Under the pieces are notes generated by a model. The model made no database searches. It worked only from the letters and a program-made list of their open reading frames with translations, and had not been told where the DNA came from. 39,479 nt of DNA from Acidimicrobiia bacterium. Lineage in GTDB: Bacteria; Actinomycetota; Acidimicrobiia; Spongiisociales; ZC4RG35. The DNA is taken from contig JAAXHN010000027.1 of the NCBI GenBank assembly GCA_012270885.1, forward strand, positions 1 through 39,479. The letters are read 5' to 3'. The translations under genes were made by a program, and so were the position numbers. Below, in pieces: positions 15,962 to 23,398 of the stretch; position 1 is the stretch's first letter, and each line of letters starts with the position of its first letter.

Positions 15962-16578
15962 GTGTTGTCCATGATAAGAAGCCAAACCGGGTTTCCAAGG
16001 ATATTGGACGGGACCCGGCAGGTTGAGAAACCCGGATACGTGGGCGGTAAGGAATGCGAACCGCCGAGTACGGCGACTCCTGTGGGGGAGAGGAGGCGTT
16101 GCAGGTTGCTTCTCAGTCTGTCGGGGGAGCTCACCGCTCGGCAGACCAACAACTCAGCGGGGGTTTTCCATTCCCGCAATTGGGTTGGGGCCACCTCCAC
16201 GTTCTCCAAACCCAGGAGGTGAACGGCTCGCCGCGCCAGATCGCCTCGTCGGGCCGACCTTTCCAGCAGGATTACGCGGCTGGAGGGCCATGAAATGGCC
16301 AGAGGAAGACCGGGAAGGCCCACGCCGGCTCCTATGTCAAGGATGGTGGGCGGGAAGTCTTGTCGAGAGCGCCAGGGAGCGGCAAACAGGAGAGAGTCGG
16401 CAAGATGTCGGGAATACACGACCGACCCTTCGGACGGCCCTAGGCCGCCCGCCGGGATGGCCTCTGCGACCAGCCAGTCGGCAAGGTTCCTGAGGAGATC
16501 CAGTTGGCGGGGGGCCAGGTGGAGCCCTGCCCAAGCGGCAGCTCTCTGGAGGGTCTCGATTCCGTGTTGGGGGGTCAC
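15958..16578 (-). CDS. rsmG: 16S rRNA (guanine-N7) methyltransferase RsmG (GidB)
   Basis: A 206-residue SAM-dependent enzyme that methylates G527 of 16S rRNA. Motifs: RHLADSLLFA at 58-67, SAM-binding ILDIGAGVGLPGLPLA at 79-94, VILLERSARRGDLARR, and CRAVSSPDRL. The GTG start at 16578 is the only suitable start; no strong ribosome site is visible and a parS site lies 9 bases upstream. First gene of the rsmG-parA-parB unit, all coupled by overlapping stops and starts. Confidence 0.93.
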   Translation of the reverse strand: MTPQHGIETLQRAAAWAGLHLAPRQLDLLRNLADWLVAEAIPAGGLGPSEGSVVYSRHLADSLLFAAPWRSRQDFPPTILDIGAGVGLPGLPLAISWPSSRVILLERSARRGDLARRAVHLLGLENVEVAPTQLREWKTPAELLVCRAVSSPDRLRSNLQRLLSPTGVAVLGGSHSLPPTYPGFSTCRVPSNILGNPVWLLIMDNT

Positions 16579-16586
16579 TGCGTCAT

Positions 16587-16602
16587 GGTTTCACGTGAAA
16601 CA
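16587..16602. other. parS site 1
   Basis: GGTTTCACGTGAAACA; 15 of 16 bases match TGTTTCACGTGAAACA, with a perfect 14-base palindromic core at 16588-16601. It lies just upstream of rsmG, so ParB bound here could also affect transcription of its own operon. Confidence 0.93.
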
Positions 16603-16648
16603 TTCCCGGAGAACGCGGGAAGCGGTTTCTGGAGGGTAACGCAGAAGA

Positions 16649-16664
16649 TGTTCCACGTGAAACA
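16649..16664. other. parS site 2
   Basis: TGTTCCACGTGAAACA, an exact match to the bacterial consensus TGTTNCACGTGAAACA. It is 62 bases from site 1 in the 166-base gap between rsmG and the CwlM-like gene. The rest of this gap shows no gene. Confidence 0.95.
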
Positions 16665-16744
16665 ACCACGGAGGCAGAGGGAAGGCCATCAAATTACACC
16701 GTTGTATTTTACTGGAGTGCAACTACACCTACCGAAGCAGAGGT

Positions 16745-17707
16745 TCAGGAGATCGAGGTCTCGAAGAATAGCTTGAGCCCCAGCACCGCGGCCTCTCCGG
16801 TGGCGGCGCCCAGGTCGGGGACGGCTATCACCACCGCCGGCGATCGGGTGTCCTTGAGTATGGCCGTGGCCTGGCCTTCCACGTCCAACTCCATGGCCTT
16901 AGCCAGGCAGGAAGCGATCAATTTGCCGGCGACGCTGTGGCTCTGGGAGGTGGCGAAGTAGCTGATCACGCCGGTTGGGCGGCTTGAGAGCTGGAAGGAG
17001 ATGATCAGGTCCGCCCCCATGCGATTGGCTCGCCGGGCCCGCACCCGCTCCGGGAAGGTGCTGTCCACTCCCCGGGAGAGAATAGGGTTACCGCCCCCCT
17101 GCTGGAGCGCTATCGACGCGGCGGTGGCCGCCTCCCAGCTCACCGAGGCTTCCTCCTGGGTGCGACAGGCCGGGTCGAAATAAATTCGGGCGCCAACCAG
17201 GTTGGAGGGCCGAGAGCGGAGCCACTCCCGCTCCCGGAGGATCACTCGACCCGCCCGCATCTCCCCGCGCGCCACCAATCGCAATTCGGTTATCACCTCT
17301 GGTCCGGAGGTTCCATCGATTGCCAGACCCCGGTTGAACTGGAAGTCCCGCAGGCCTCGCTCCGTCTGGGGGCCAAAAATGCCGTCGGGTTTGCCGGTAT
17401 CGAACCCCAAAGCATCCAGCCGGCTCTGGAGTTCGGCGACATCGTCTCCCCGCAGCATGGGCCGACGCAGAAAAAGCAGTCGGTCGCCCAGCCGGTATCC
17501 GGCTTCGTACAGCGCCCTCCAGGACTCCTGTCCCACCACTCCGGTGCTGGGCAGGCCTCGGGTCCGCTGGAACGCCTCAACCGCTGCTAGGGTGGCTTCT
17601 CCGAACTCTCCGGGCCGGTCCCGGTCGCAACTGTGACCAAGCGCGGAGAGACGTTCCTGTATCTCCCTGACGCCCTCTCCGGAATTGCCTAGCTGATAGC
17701 GGCGCAT
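16745..17707 (-). CDS. CwlM-like protein: two peptidoglycan-binding domains and a degenerate amidase_3 domain
   Basis: A 320-residue protein without signal peptide. Two PG-binding_1 repeats cover about 1-70 and 78-140 (GDDVAELQSRLDALGF...GIFGPQTERGLRDFQ). The amidase_3 fold follows from 170, but its zinc site is gone: DPGHGG is DPACRTQ (178-184), the SIHAN His is Gln in ISFQLSS (236-242), and the catalytic VE.GF is VIAVPDLG (293-300); only a Glu near 192 remains. Mycobacterial CwlM beside trxB-trxA is a cytoplasmic, PknB-phosphorylated activator of MurA rather than a hydrolase. The same role is likely here, by inference. Starts at ATG 17707. Confidence 0.87.
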   Translation of the reverse strand: MRRYQLGNSGEGVREIQERLSALGHSCDRDRPGEFGEATLAAVEAFQRTRGLPSTGVVGQESWRALYEAGYRLGDRLLFLRRPMLRGDDVAELQSRLDALGFDTGKPDGIFGPQTERGLRDFQFNRGLAIDGTSGPEVITELRLVARGEMRAGRVILREREWLRSRPSNLVGARIYFDPACRTQEEASVSWEAATAASIALQQGGGNPILSRGVDSTFPERVRARRANRMGADLIISFQLSSRPTGVISYFATSQSHSVAGKLIASCLAKAMELDVEGQATAILKDTRSPAVVIAVPDLGAATGEAAVLGLKLFFETSIS

Positions 17708-17794
17708 CAGTTACCTGTGATCGCAGAATACTGCCCTTGGTTCATCAGAATAGAGCGGAACGGCTCGTGCAGGGGGAAGCCCCCGAGATCCGGC

Positions 17795-18118
17795 TCAGAG
17801 ATGCTCTTTTATGTTCTTATAGAGCCACTCTTTGGGACGCGCTCCCACTATACGCTGCACTTCTTCCCCATTTTTGAACAATATGAGGGTGGGGATACTC
17901 ATCACGCCGTAGCTGGCGGGCGATTGAGGGTTCTCGTCGATGTTCAGTTTGGCGACAGCCAACTGGTCGGGATGTTCTGTGGCGAGCGCTTCGAGGTGGG
18001 GAGCGATCAATCGGCAGGGACCGCACCACTCGGCCCAGAAGTCGACCAGCACCGGCCGGTCCCCCGAGATGACATCCTGGAAATTCTGGTCGGTGATAGT
18101 GAGAAGGTTGTCCGCCAT
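17795..18118 (-). CDS. trxA: Thioredoxin
   Basis: A 107-residue thioredoxin with active site WCGPC (C32, C35), the buried Asp in VDFWAEW, cis-Pro in SIPTLILF and the terminal helix. It reduces disulfides in the cytosol and is itself reduced by the TrxB encoded 32 bases upstream. Standard length; probably cotranscribed with trxB. Confidence 0.97.
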   Translation of the reverse strand: MADNLLTITDQNFQDVISGDRPVLVDFWAEWCGPCRLIAPHLEALATEHPDQLAVAKLNIDENPQSPASYGVMSIPTLILFKNGEEVQRIVGARPKEWLYKNIKEHL

Positions 18119-18150
18119 CGGTTGTTGTTTCCTTTCTTGACCCGGGCCGA

Positions 18151-19086
18151 CTACAGCCCGAGGGTGTTTTGCAGATAGTGATCAGCGTCCAGGGCGGCCT
18201 GGCACCCGGTCCCCGCCGCGGTGACGGCCTGACGATATATCGGATCAGCCACATCTCCCGCCGCGAATACTCCCGGCACGGAAGTAGCCGTGCCACCTGC
18301 ATTAGGGAGAGTTATGTAGCCGCGCTCGTCCAATGCTACCCACTCGGAGAACAATGCGGTGTTGGGCCGATGACCGATCGCTACGAACACTCCGTTGATC
18401 GGCTTTTGTCTTGCTTTTCCACTTAGAGTGTTGACCAGAGTGACGCCGGTCACTTGGTCGTGGCCGTGGATTTCCTCGACAACGGTGTTCCACGCCACCC
18501 CGATCTTGGGGTTTGCCAGCGCGCGGCGCGCCATTATGGCAGAGGCGCGGAATTCGTCCCGGCGGTGGGCAATCGTGACGGAGGAAGCGAACTTGGTGAG
18601 GAAAAGGGATTCTTCCATTGCGGAGTCGCCTCCACCCACCACCAACAGGTCCTTGTCCTTGAAGAAGAAGCCGTCACAGGTTGCACAGGCTGAGACGCCC
18701 CGTCCGGTGAGCCGTTCTTCGCCAGGCACGCCCAGCCATTTGGCGCTGGCTCCGGTTGCGATTATCACGGTGTGGGAAAGGTGGACACTGCCATTGGTGA
18801 CGACTTGAAGGGGCGTGGAGGCGAAGTCGACGGCAGTGGCGTCCTCGGTGAGCAGTTGGGCGCCGAACCGTTCAGCCTGCGCTCTGAACTTTTCCATGAT
18901 CTCCGGACCCAGCACTCCCTCGGGGAAACCAGGGTAGTTCTCCACGTCCGTCGTGATCATGAGTTGGCCGCCGGGAGTGCTGCCTTCCACCACCAACGGC
19001 GCCAACTCGGCACGGGCCGCGTACAGAGCGGCCGTATAGCCGGCCGGCCCGCCTCCGATGATCAGCACCTTGTGAACGTCGTTCAT
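18151..19086 (-). CDS. trxB: Thioredoxin-disulfide reductase
   Basis: A 311-residue FAD/NADPH enzyme. FAD motif GGGPAGYTAALYAAR at 11-25, active-site CATC at 134-137, NADPH motif GGGDSAMEESLFL at 151-163 and C-terminal GVFAAGDVADPIYRQA. It passes electrons from NADPH to TrxA. ATG overlaps the stop of the small membrane gene upstream (ATGA). Confidence 0.97.
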   Translation of the reverse strand: MNDVHKVLIIGGGPAGYTAALYAARAELAPLVVEGSTPGGQLMITTDVENYPGFPEGVLGPEIMEKFRAQAERFGAQLLTEDATAVDFASTPLQVVTNGSVHLSHTVIIATGASAKWLGVPGEERLTGRGVSACATCDGFFFKDKDLLVVGGGDSAMEESLFLTKFASSVTIAHRRDEFRASAIMARRALANPKIGVAWNTVVEEIHGHDQVTGVTLVNTLSGKARQKPINGVFVAIGHRPNTALFSEWVALDERGYITLPNAGGTATSVPGVFAAGDVADPIYRQAVTAAGTGCQAALDADHYLQNTLGL

Positions 19087-19412
19087 TCTCGCCCTCGTTG
19101 ATGAGTTGATCCCCTATTCCATATCAACAGTCCGGCGATCAGAAATAGTCCCCCCAGAGTGGCCAGGGAGCCTGCCGTTCCCAAGCCGATCGACAACGTC
19201 CGGTGAGCGGTGATCAGCAGAAAAACCAGGCCGGTAGCGCCGATCACAGCGGCTATCCCGAGGAACATGGCAGTACGGATCCACCCTTCCATCCGATCGG
19301 CGGTCATGGCCCGCACCCGACCGGCCGCCGACTCAAGGGCATCGGCGAATCGAGTGGGCAGATCTTCGAATTGCACAGCGAGAGAAAGGCTAGCGGGTTT
19401 GGCCGCCGGCAC
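19083..19412 (-). CDS. Small two-helix membrane protein
   Basis: A 109-residue protein with an N-terminal helix of about 45 residues that looks amphipathic (RFADALESAAGRVRAMTADRM) and two hydrophobic segments at about 47-69 and 75-97, separated by HRTLSIG; the tail is basic. The pattern resembles phage-holin-superfamily or DUF1469-like proteins common in actinobacteria, but I do not recognise a specific family. It is translationally coupled to trxB and follows the pseudokinase gene, so it may join the envelope functions of this cluster. Start GTG 19412 has no clear ribosome site; ATG codons inside (MTADRM) are alternatives. Confidence 0.65.
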   Translation of the reverse strand: MPAAKPASLSLAVQFEDLPTRFADALESAAGRVRAMTADRMEGWIRTAMFLGIAAVIGATGLVFLLITAHRTLSIGLGTAGSLATLGGLFLIAGLLIWNRGSTHQRGRE

Positions 19413-19485
19413 GGGCGCCCACCGAGCGGACCGGGGTTTCCCTTGACCAACGCTGATCCCTGTTATCCATCGTGGCCTTGGCTAG

Positions 19486-20844
19486 TCATCCCCAGAATCG
19501 AACTTCAGCGATCGAAGTGGAATAGTTCTCGGGACCCACATAGGGCAGCTCGGTGAACCACAGCAGCCAGGAGCCGTCCGGCAGATCAGGCAAGGTGAGA
19601 AAGAAGGCGCCGGAGGTGGTTAGTCCGGTGGCCACCGGACTCCATTCGCTCAGGGAAGCGTTAGGTGACTCCGCCCAGGACAAGGTGTAGACGGTTCCGG
19701 GTGTGATGCCCCATAGTTCGAGTTGTCGCGCACCGGCAGGAGGGGTCATCACCAGTCCCACGCCTGCTTTGATCAGCGAAAGCGGGTCGTAATATCGCTC
19801 GGTTCGCCAGGTGGTGTCACGGTCTCCATCCACCAGGAACCCCAGGCGGTGGTCCATCTCTCCGCCGCCCCCGTAGGGGTCGAGAGTAAACACCACGGGT
19901 ACGTCCAACAGGAAGGGCGGCGCCGCGGCGAGTACCGGAACCGGAGGAGCAACCGTCTTCGGAGAGGGGACGGTTGAGGGAGGGGCAGCGGTGGTGACGG
20001 TGGGCGTTAGCGGGGTGGTTGTCAGGGAGGTGGTTGACTCCTGGGGAGGAGGAGGAGGTGAAGCGGAGCCGGCCGACAGCAGAGTGCCCATACCAACCAG
20101 CCCCACCGCCGTCACTATCAGGGCGGTGGTCAGCCACACCCCGACCCGGGAGGCGCCGGGTGCCTGGGCGGAGGCGGCCGTGCTAGCAGGCGCCGCCGCC
20201 AGGAGGGCAGCCAACTCCGACGAGGTCAACTGTCCGGCCGCGGCGTCAGCAAGTATGTCGTCAATGGCTGGGCCAATTCCGTCCACCAATTCTGAAAGAG
20301 GCAAACCGCGCGCGGTCTTGCCGATTGCCCAATGCTCCAGTGTGTTGACCAGTTGGACTACATCGCTGGTGAAGGTGCTTTCCTCGTCGGGAGGCCCTAC
20401 TCCTCCCAGCTTGGCTGGGTGATCCACCGAGTAGTAAATCGTGTTGGGACTGATGCGGGCGTGAACGATCCCGGCCTCGTGCAGGGTTGCCAGCGCCCCT
20501 GCCAATCCGGCGGCGTTCGGTTGGAACTCGGCGGGGCTCGCTTTGGCGCCGGCTGCCAGCCGGTGCGAAATGGCTGTCCCTCCCGTCCATTCGTAGGCGG
20601 CGAAGACCCCGCCGAGGACCGGGCCTGCATCGAAGACCGAAAGCAGATTGGGATGGGCCGCCACCGTCGAATTTCGCACCGCCCGCAGGTACTCCTCCCG
20701 CAGAGCGGGTGGCGTCTCCGGCCCGAGCACCCGCAGTTGTACCGGCCGGTCCAACACGGTGTCGGTGGCCAGCCACTCTTCGACGCCCTCGACTCTGCCC
20801 AGGCGGACCTCAAGGCGATAGCGATCGGGTAGGGGGGGCGGCAT
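19486..20844 (-). CDS. MviN-type pseudokinase with TM helix and discoidin-like extracytoplasmic domain
   Basis: A 452-residue protein. Residues 8-225 follow a Ser/Thr kinase fold, but catalytic residues are lost: the VAIK Lys is Arg38 (QLRVL), HRDLKPEN is HARISPN at 128-134 (no Asp), and DFG is replaced by LGGVG at 146-150. A TM helix spans about 235-257, then a Pro/Thr-rich linker, then a domain of about 140 residues with FLVDGDRDTTWRTERYYDP, as in F5/8-type-C or MviN C-termini. In M. tuberculosis the same pseudokinase-TM-extracellular module is fused behind the MviN/MurJ lipid II flippase upstream of trxB. Here the flippase part is missing from the locus. Confidence 0.85.
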   Translation of the reverse strand: MPPPLPDRYRLEVRLGRVEGVEEWLATDTVLDRPVQLRVLGPETPPALREEYLRAVRNSTVAAHPNLLSVFDAGPVLGGVFAAYEWTGGTAISHRLAAGAKASPAEFQPNAAGLAGALATLHEAGIVHARISPNTIYYSVDHPAKLGGVGPPDEESTFTSDVVQLVNTLEHWAIGKTARGLPLSELVDGIGPAIDDILADAAAGQLTSSELAALLAAAPASTAASAQAPGASRVGVWLTTALIVTAVGLVGMGTLLSAGSASPPPPPQESTTSLTTTPLTPTVTTAAPPSTVPSPKTVAPPVPVLAAAPPFLLDVPVVFTLDPYGGGGEMDHRLGFLVDGDRDTTWRTERYYDPLSLIKAGVGLVMTPPAGARQLELWGITPGTVYTLSWAESPNASLSEWSPVATGLTTSGAFFLTLPDLPDGSWLLWFTELPYVGPENYSTSIAEVRFWG

Positions 20845-20918
20845 CGGTTCTACCCGAAGATTATCGACCCGAAGGTTCCGAAGGAGAGGGGCGGCGCGCC
20901 AGACTATCTGAAGCGACT

Positions 20919-21944
20919 GTGAGAGTTCTCTACCTGACCCATCCCATTTTCTACCGGCACCAGGCCGGACGCCATCACCCGGAAAGACCGGCCCGTCTGG
21001 GGGCCGTTGAGCAAGGGGTGGTTGCCTCGGGCCTCGAGATCGACCGGGTGGAACCGCCGGAAGCTGAAGAGCAACTCTTGGAACTGGCCCATGCTCCCGC
21101 TTACATCTCTGGAGTCCGTGACGTGATCGCGGCTGGAGGCGGCCGGTTCGATCCTGACACCGCCGCAGGCCCCGATTCGTGGGAGGCGGCGGTTCGCGCG
21201 GCAGGATCGGGACCGCATGCGGTCCGGCTTCTTGAGGGAGGAACTGAATCGGTGGCCCTGTTGGCGGTGCGTCCTCCCGGTCACCATGCCCTTCGAGATC
21301 GGGCGATGGGATTCTGTTTGTTCAACAATGCCGCGATAACTGCCCGGTATCTCCAGCGCCGGGGGGAGCGGGTGGCGATCATCGACTGGGATGTGCATCA
21401 CGGCAACGGGACCGATGCCGAGTTTGAAGGCGATCCCGATGTGTTCTACATCAGCGCCCATCAATGGCCTTACTACCCGGGCACGGGGGCTCTCGACCGG
21501 GTGGGTGAGGGTCCGGGTGAGGGATTCACGATCAATGCCGCGCTACCGGCGGGAACGGGTGGCGACGTGTACAGGAGGCTCTTCCGGGAGATGGTGATTC
21601 CACGCCTGCGCCGATACGCCCCTGATTGGATCCTTGTGAGTTGCGGATTCGACGCCCATCATCTGGACCCCCTGGCAGGCCTGCGACTAACCGAAGGCGA
21701 CTACCACTTCATGGCTGAACAGTCGTTGGAAGTCGTTCCCCCCAACCGGATCCTGATTTTCCTTGAAGGTGGCTATAACCTGGATGCCATTGCCGGATCC
21801 ACCCAGGCGATGCTCCTGGGAATGGCCGGCAGGCCCTACCGGAGTTCGACTCCCACCCAGGTCTCCTCTGCCGGCAGCCACCGCGCACTGGAGAGACTGC
21901 TGGACATCCATGACCGGGTGCCGGGGTGGGAGCCAAAACCCTGA
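20919..21944 (+). CDS. Histone-deacetylase-family hydrolase
   Basis: A 341-residue class II-like (AcuC/AphA/HdaH type) zinc deacetylase. Motifs: THPIFYRHQAGRHHPERPARL at the start, RPPGHHA, GFCLFNNAAI, the zinc-site DWDVHHGNGT, SCGFDAHHLDPL and EGGYNL. Substrates could be acetylated polyamines, small molecules or proteins such as Acs; the sequence does not decide. The open frame extends far upstream across the divergent pseudokinase gene, but GTG 20919 begins the conserved VRVLYLTHP. Divergent from the pseudokinase gene; overlaps cca downstream by 19 bases. Confidence 0.9.
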   Translation: MRVLYLTHPIFYRHQAGRHHPERPARLGAVEQGVVASGLEIDRVEPPEAEEQLLELAHAPAYISGVRDVIAAGGGRFDPDTAAGPDSWEAAVRAAGSGPHAVRLLEGGTESVALLAVRPPGHHALRDRAMGFCLFNNAAITARYLQRRGERVAIIDWDVHHGNGTDAEFEGDPDVFYISAHQWPYYPGTGALDRVGEGPGEGFTINAALPAGTGGDVYRRLFREMVIPRLRRYAPDWILVSCGFDAHHLDPLAGLRLTEGDYHFMAEQSLEVVPPNRILIFLEGGYNLDAIAGSTQAMLLGMAGRPYRSSTPTQVSSAGSHRALERLLDIHDRVPGWEPKP

Positions 21945-23398
21945 GCCATTGCGGATCGACGCCTACCAACATTGAGCCGGTGATACCCGAAAGACTGACG
22001 TGGCTGTTGGACGCCGAGCAGATCCCCGGTCTGCTCGGCCGCCGCTTTGCCGAGTTCGGCCACCAACTGTATCTGGTGGGAGGCACGGTGCGGGATGCAT
22101 TTCTGGCCCAGGACAGCTCTGGCTCCGACAACGAATACGACTTCGCCACCGACGCCCGTCCGCCCCGGATCAAAGCAATACTTGAAGGCTGGGCCGAGAA
22201 GGTCTACACCACCGGCGAGGCCTTCGGGACAGTGGCCGGTATAAAAGAGGGAGGCACCCTTGAGATAACCACCTTCCGGAGGGACGTTTATCGCACCGAC
22301 AGCCGCCATCCGGAAGTCTCTTTCTCCAACACCATCGAAGAGGACCTCGAGAGGAGGGACTTTACGGTGAACGCTCTGGCGATCAAGGTGCCAGACGCCC
22401 AGATGGTCGACCCGTACGGAGGATTGGCCGATCTTGCCCGGCGGGTCCTCACCACCCCCACCTCCCCGGAGAAGACCTTCGCCGACGATCCGCTGCGGAT
22501 GCTCCGGCTCTTTCGCTTCTGGGCCACGCTGGAGTTCCAACCTGCCGCGCCCACCCTTCAGGCCGTGGCCGAGATGGCGGGCCGTCTCCAGATTGTGTCG
22601 GCCGAGAGGATCAGGGACGAACTCAGCAAGCTGCTCACCGCTCCCCATCCCGCCGAGGCCTTGTTGGGTCTGGTAAGATCAGGGTTGGCTGAGCACTTCT
22701 TGCCCGAACTCTCCTCCCTGGAGATGGAACAGGATCCCCGACACCGCCACAAGGACGTTTTGGCCCACAGCTTGGCGGTGGTGGAGAAGGCCTCTCCGCG
22801 GCTGGTATTGCGGTTGGCCTGCCTGCTCCACGACATAGGCAAGCCCGACACTCGCACTTACGGGTCCAAGGGAGTCAGCTTTCACCATCATGAGGTGGTA
22901 GGCGCGCGACTGGCCCGCCGCCGCCTGGAGGAACTAAGGTATAGACGGGCGGTGATAGACGACGTGACGCGGTTGGTGGAGTTGCATCTGCGTCCCCACA
23001 CACTGAGGATGGGTTGGTCGGATTCGGCGGTGCGCCGCTATGTCCGGGATGCCGGACCGCTTCTGGATGACTTGAACGAGTTGGTTCGCTGCGATGTGAC
23101 CACCGTCAACCAGCGACGAGCTGCCGCTATCCAGAATCGGATTGATCAGCTGGAGCAGCGTATCGCAGAGCTCAGGGAGAAGGAGGACCTGGAGCGTCTG
23201 CGTCCACCGGTCAACGGTTACCGCATCATGTCCTATCTGGGGATTTCTCCGGGTCCGAAGGTGGGCGAGATCATGCAAATCCTCCTGGAGAAGCGCATAG
23301 AGGAGGGTCTCTATTCAGAACACGAAGCGCTGGTGATCGCCCGCAGGTGGGCGATGGACCAGGGCTGGGAAGACCCGGGCCCTCCTCCTCAGGAATGA
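21926..23398 (+). CDS. cca: CCA tRNA nucleotidyltransferase with HD domain
   Basis: A 490-residue class II CCA-adding enzyme that builds or repairs tRNA 3' CCA ends. Motifs: YLVGGTVRDAFL at 49-60, the metal motif EYDFATDARP, FRRDVYRTD, then EEDLERRDFTVNALAI and DPLRMLRLFRF; an HD phosphohydrolase domain follows with LACLLHDIGKP and a coiled segment IDQLEQRIAELREKEDLERL. The first Asp of the DxD metal pair is Glu here (codon 22133-22135). GTG 21926 overlaps the deacetylase gene; GTG 21980 is a possible shorter start. Its stop overlaps the next ATG. Confidence 0.94.
   Translation: MGAKTLSHCGSTPTNIEPVIPERLTWLLDAEQIPGLLGRRFAEFGHQLYLVGGTVRDAFLAQDSSGSDNEYDFATDARPPRIKAILEGWAEKVYTTGEAFGTVAGIKEGGTLEITTFRRDVYRTDSRHPEVSFSNTIEEDLERRDFTVNALAIKVPDAQMVDPYGGLADLARRVLTTPTSPEKTFADDPLRMLRLFRFWATLEFQPAAPTLQAVAEMAGRLQIVSAERIRDELSKLLTAPHPAEALLGLVRSGLAEHFLPELSSLEMEQDPRHRHKDVLAHSLAVVEKASPRLVLRLACLLHDIGKPDTRTYGSKGVSFHHHEVVGARLARRRLEELRYRRAVIDDVTRLVELHLRPHTLRMGWSDSAVRRYVRDAGPLLDDLNELVRCDVTTVNQRRAAAIQNRIDQLEQRIAELREKEDLERLRPPVNGYRIMSYLGISPGPKVGEIMQILLEKRIEEGLYSEHEALVIARRWAMDQGWEDPGPPPQE

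Noticed and set aside
19466-19475. TTATCCATC in the gap before the small membrane gene as a DnaA box
   Set aside because: Two mismatches in the conserved end and single isolated copy away from the origin.
20487-20918. Upstream extension of the deacetylase-like frame
   Set aside because: It runs antisense through the pseudokinase coding region and the extension is Arg/Pro-rich without similarity; the conserved N-terminus starts at 20919.
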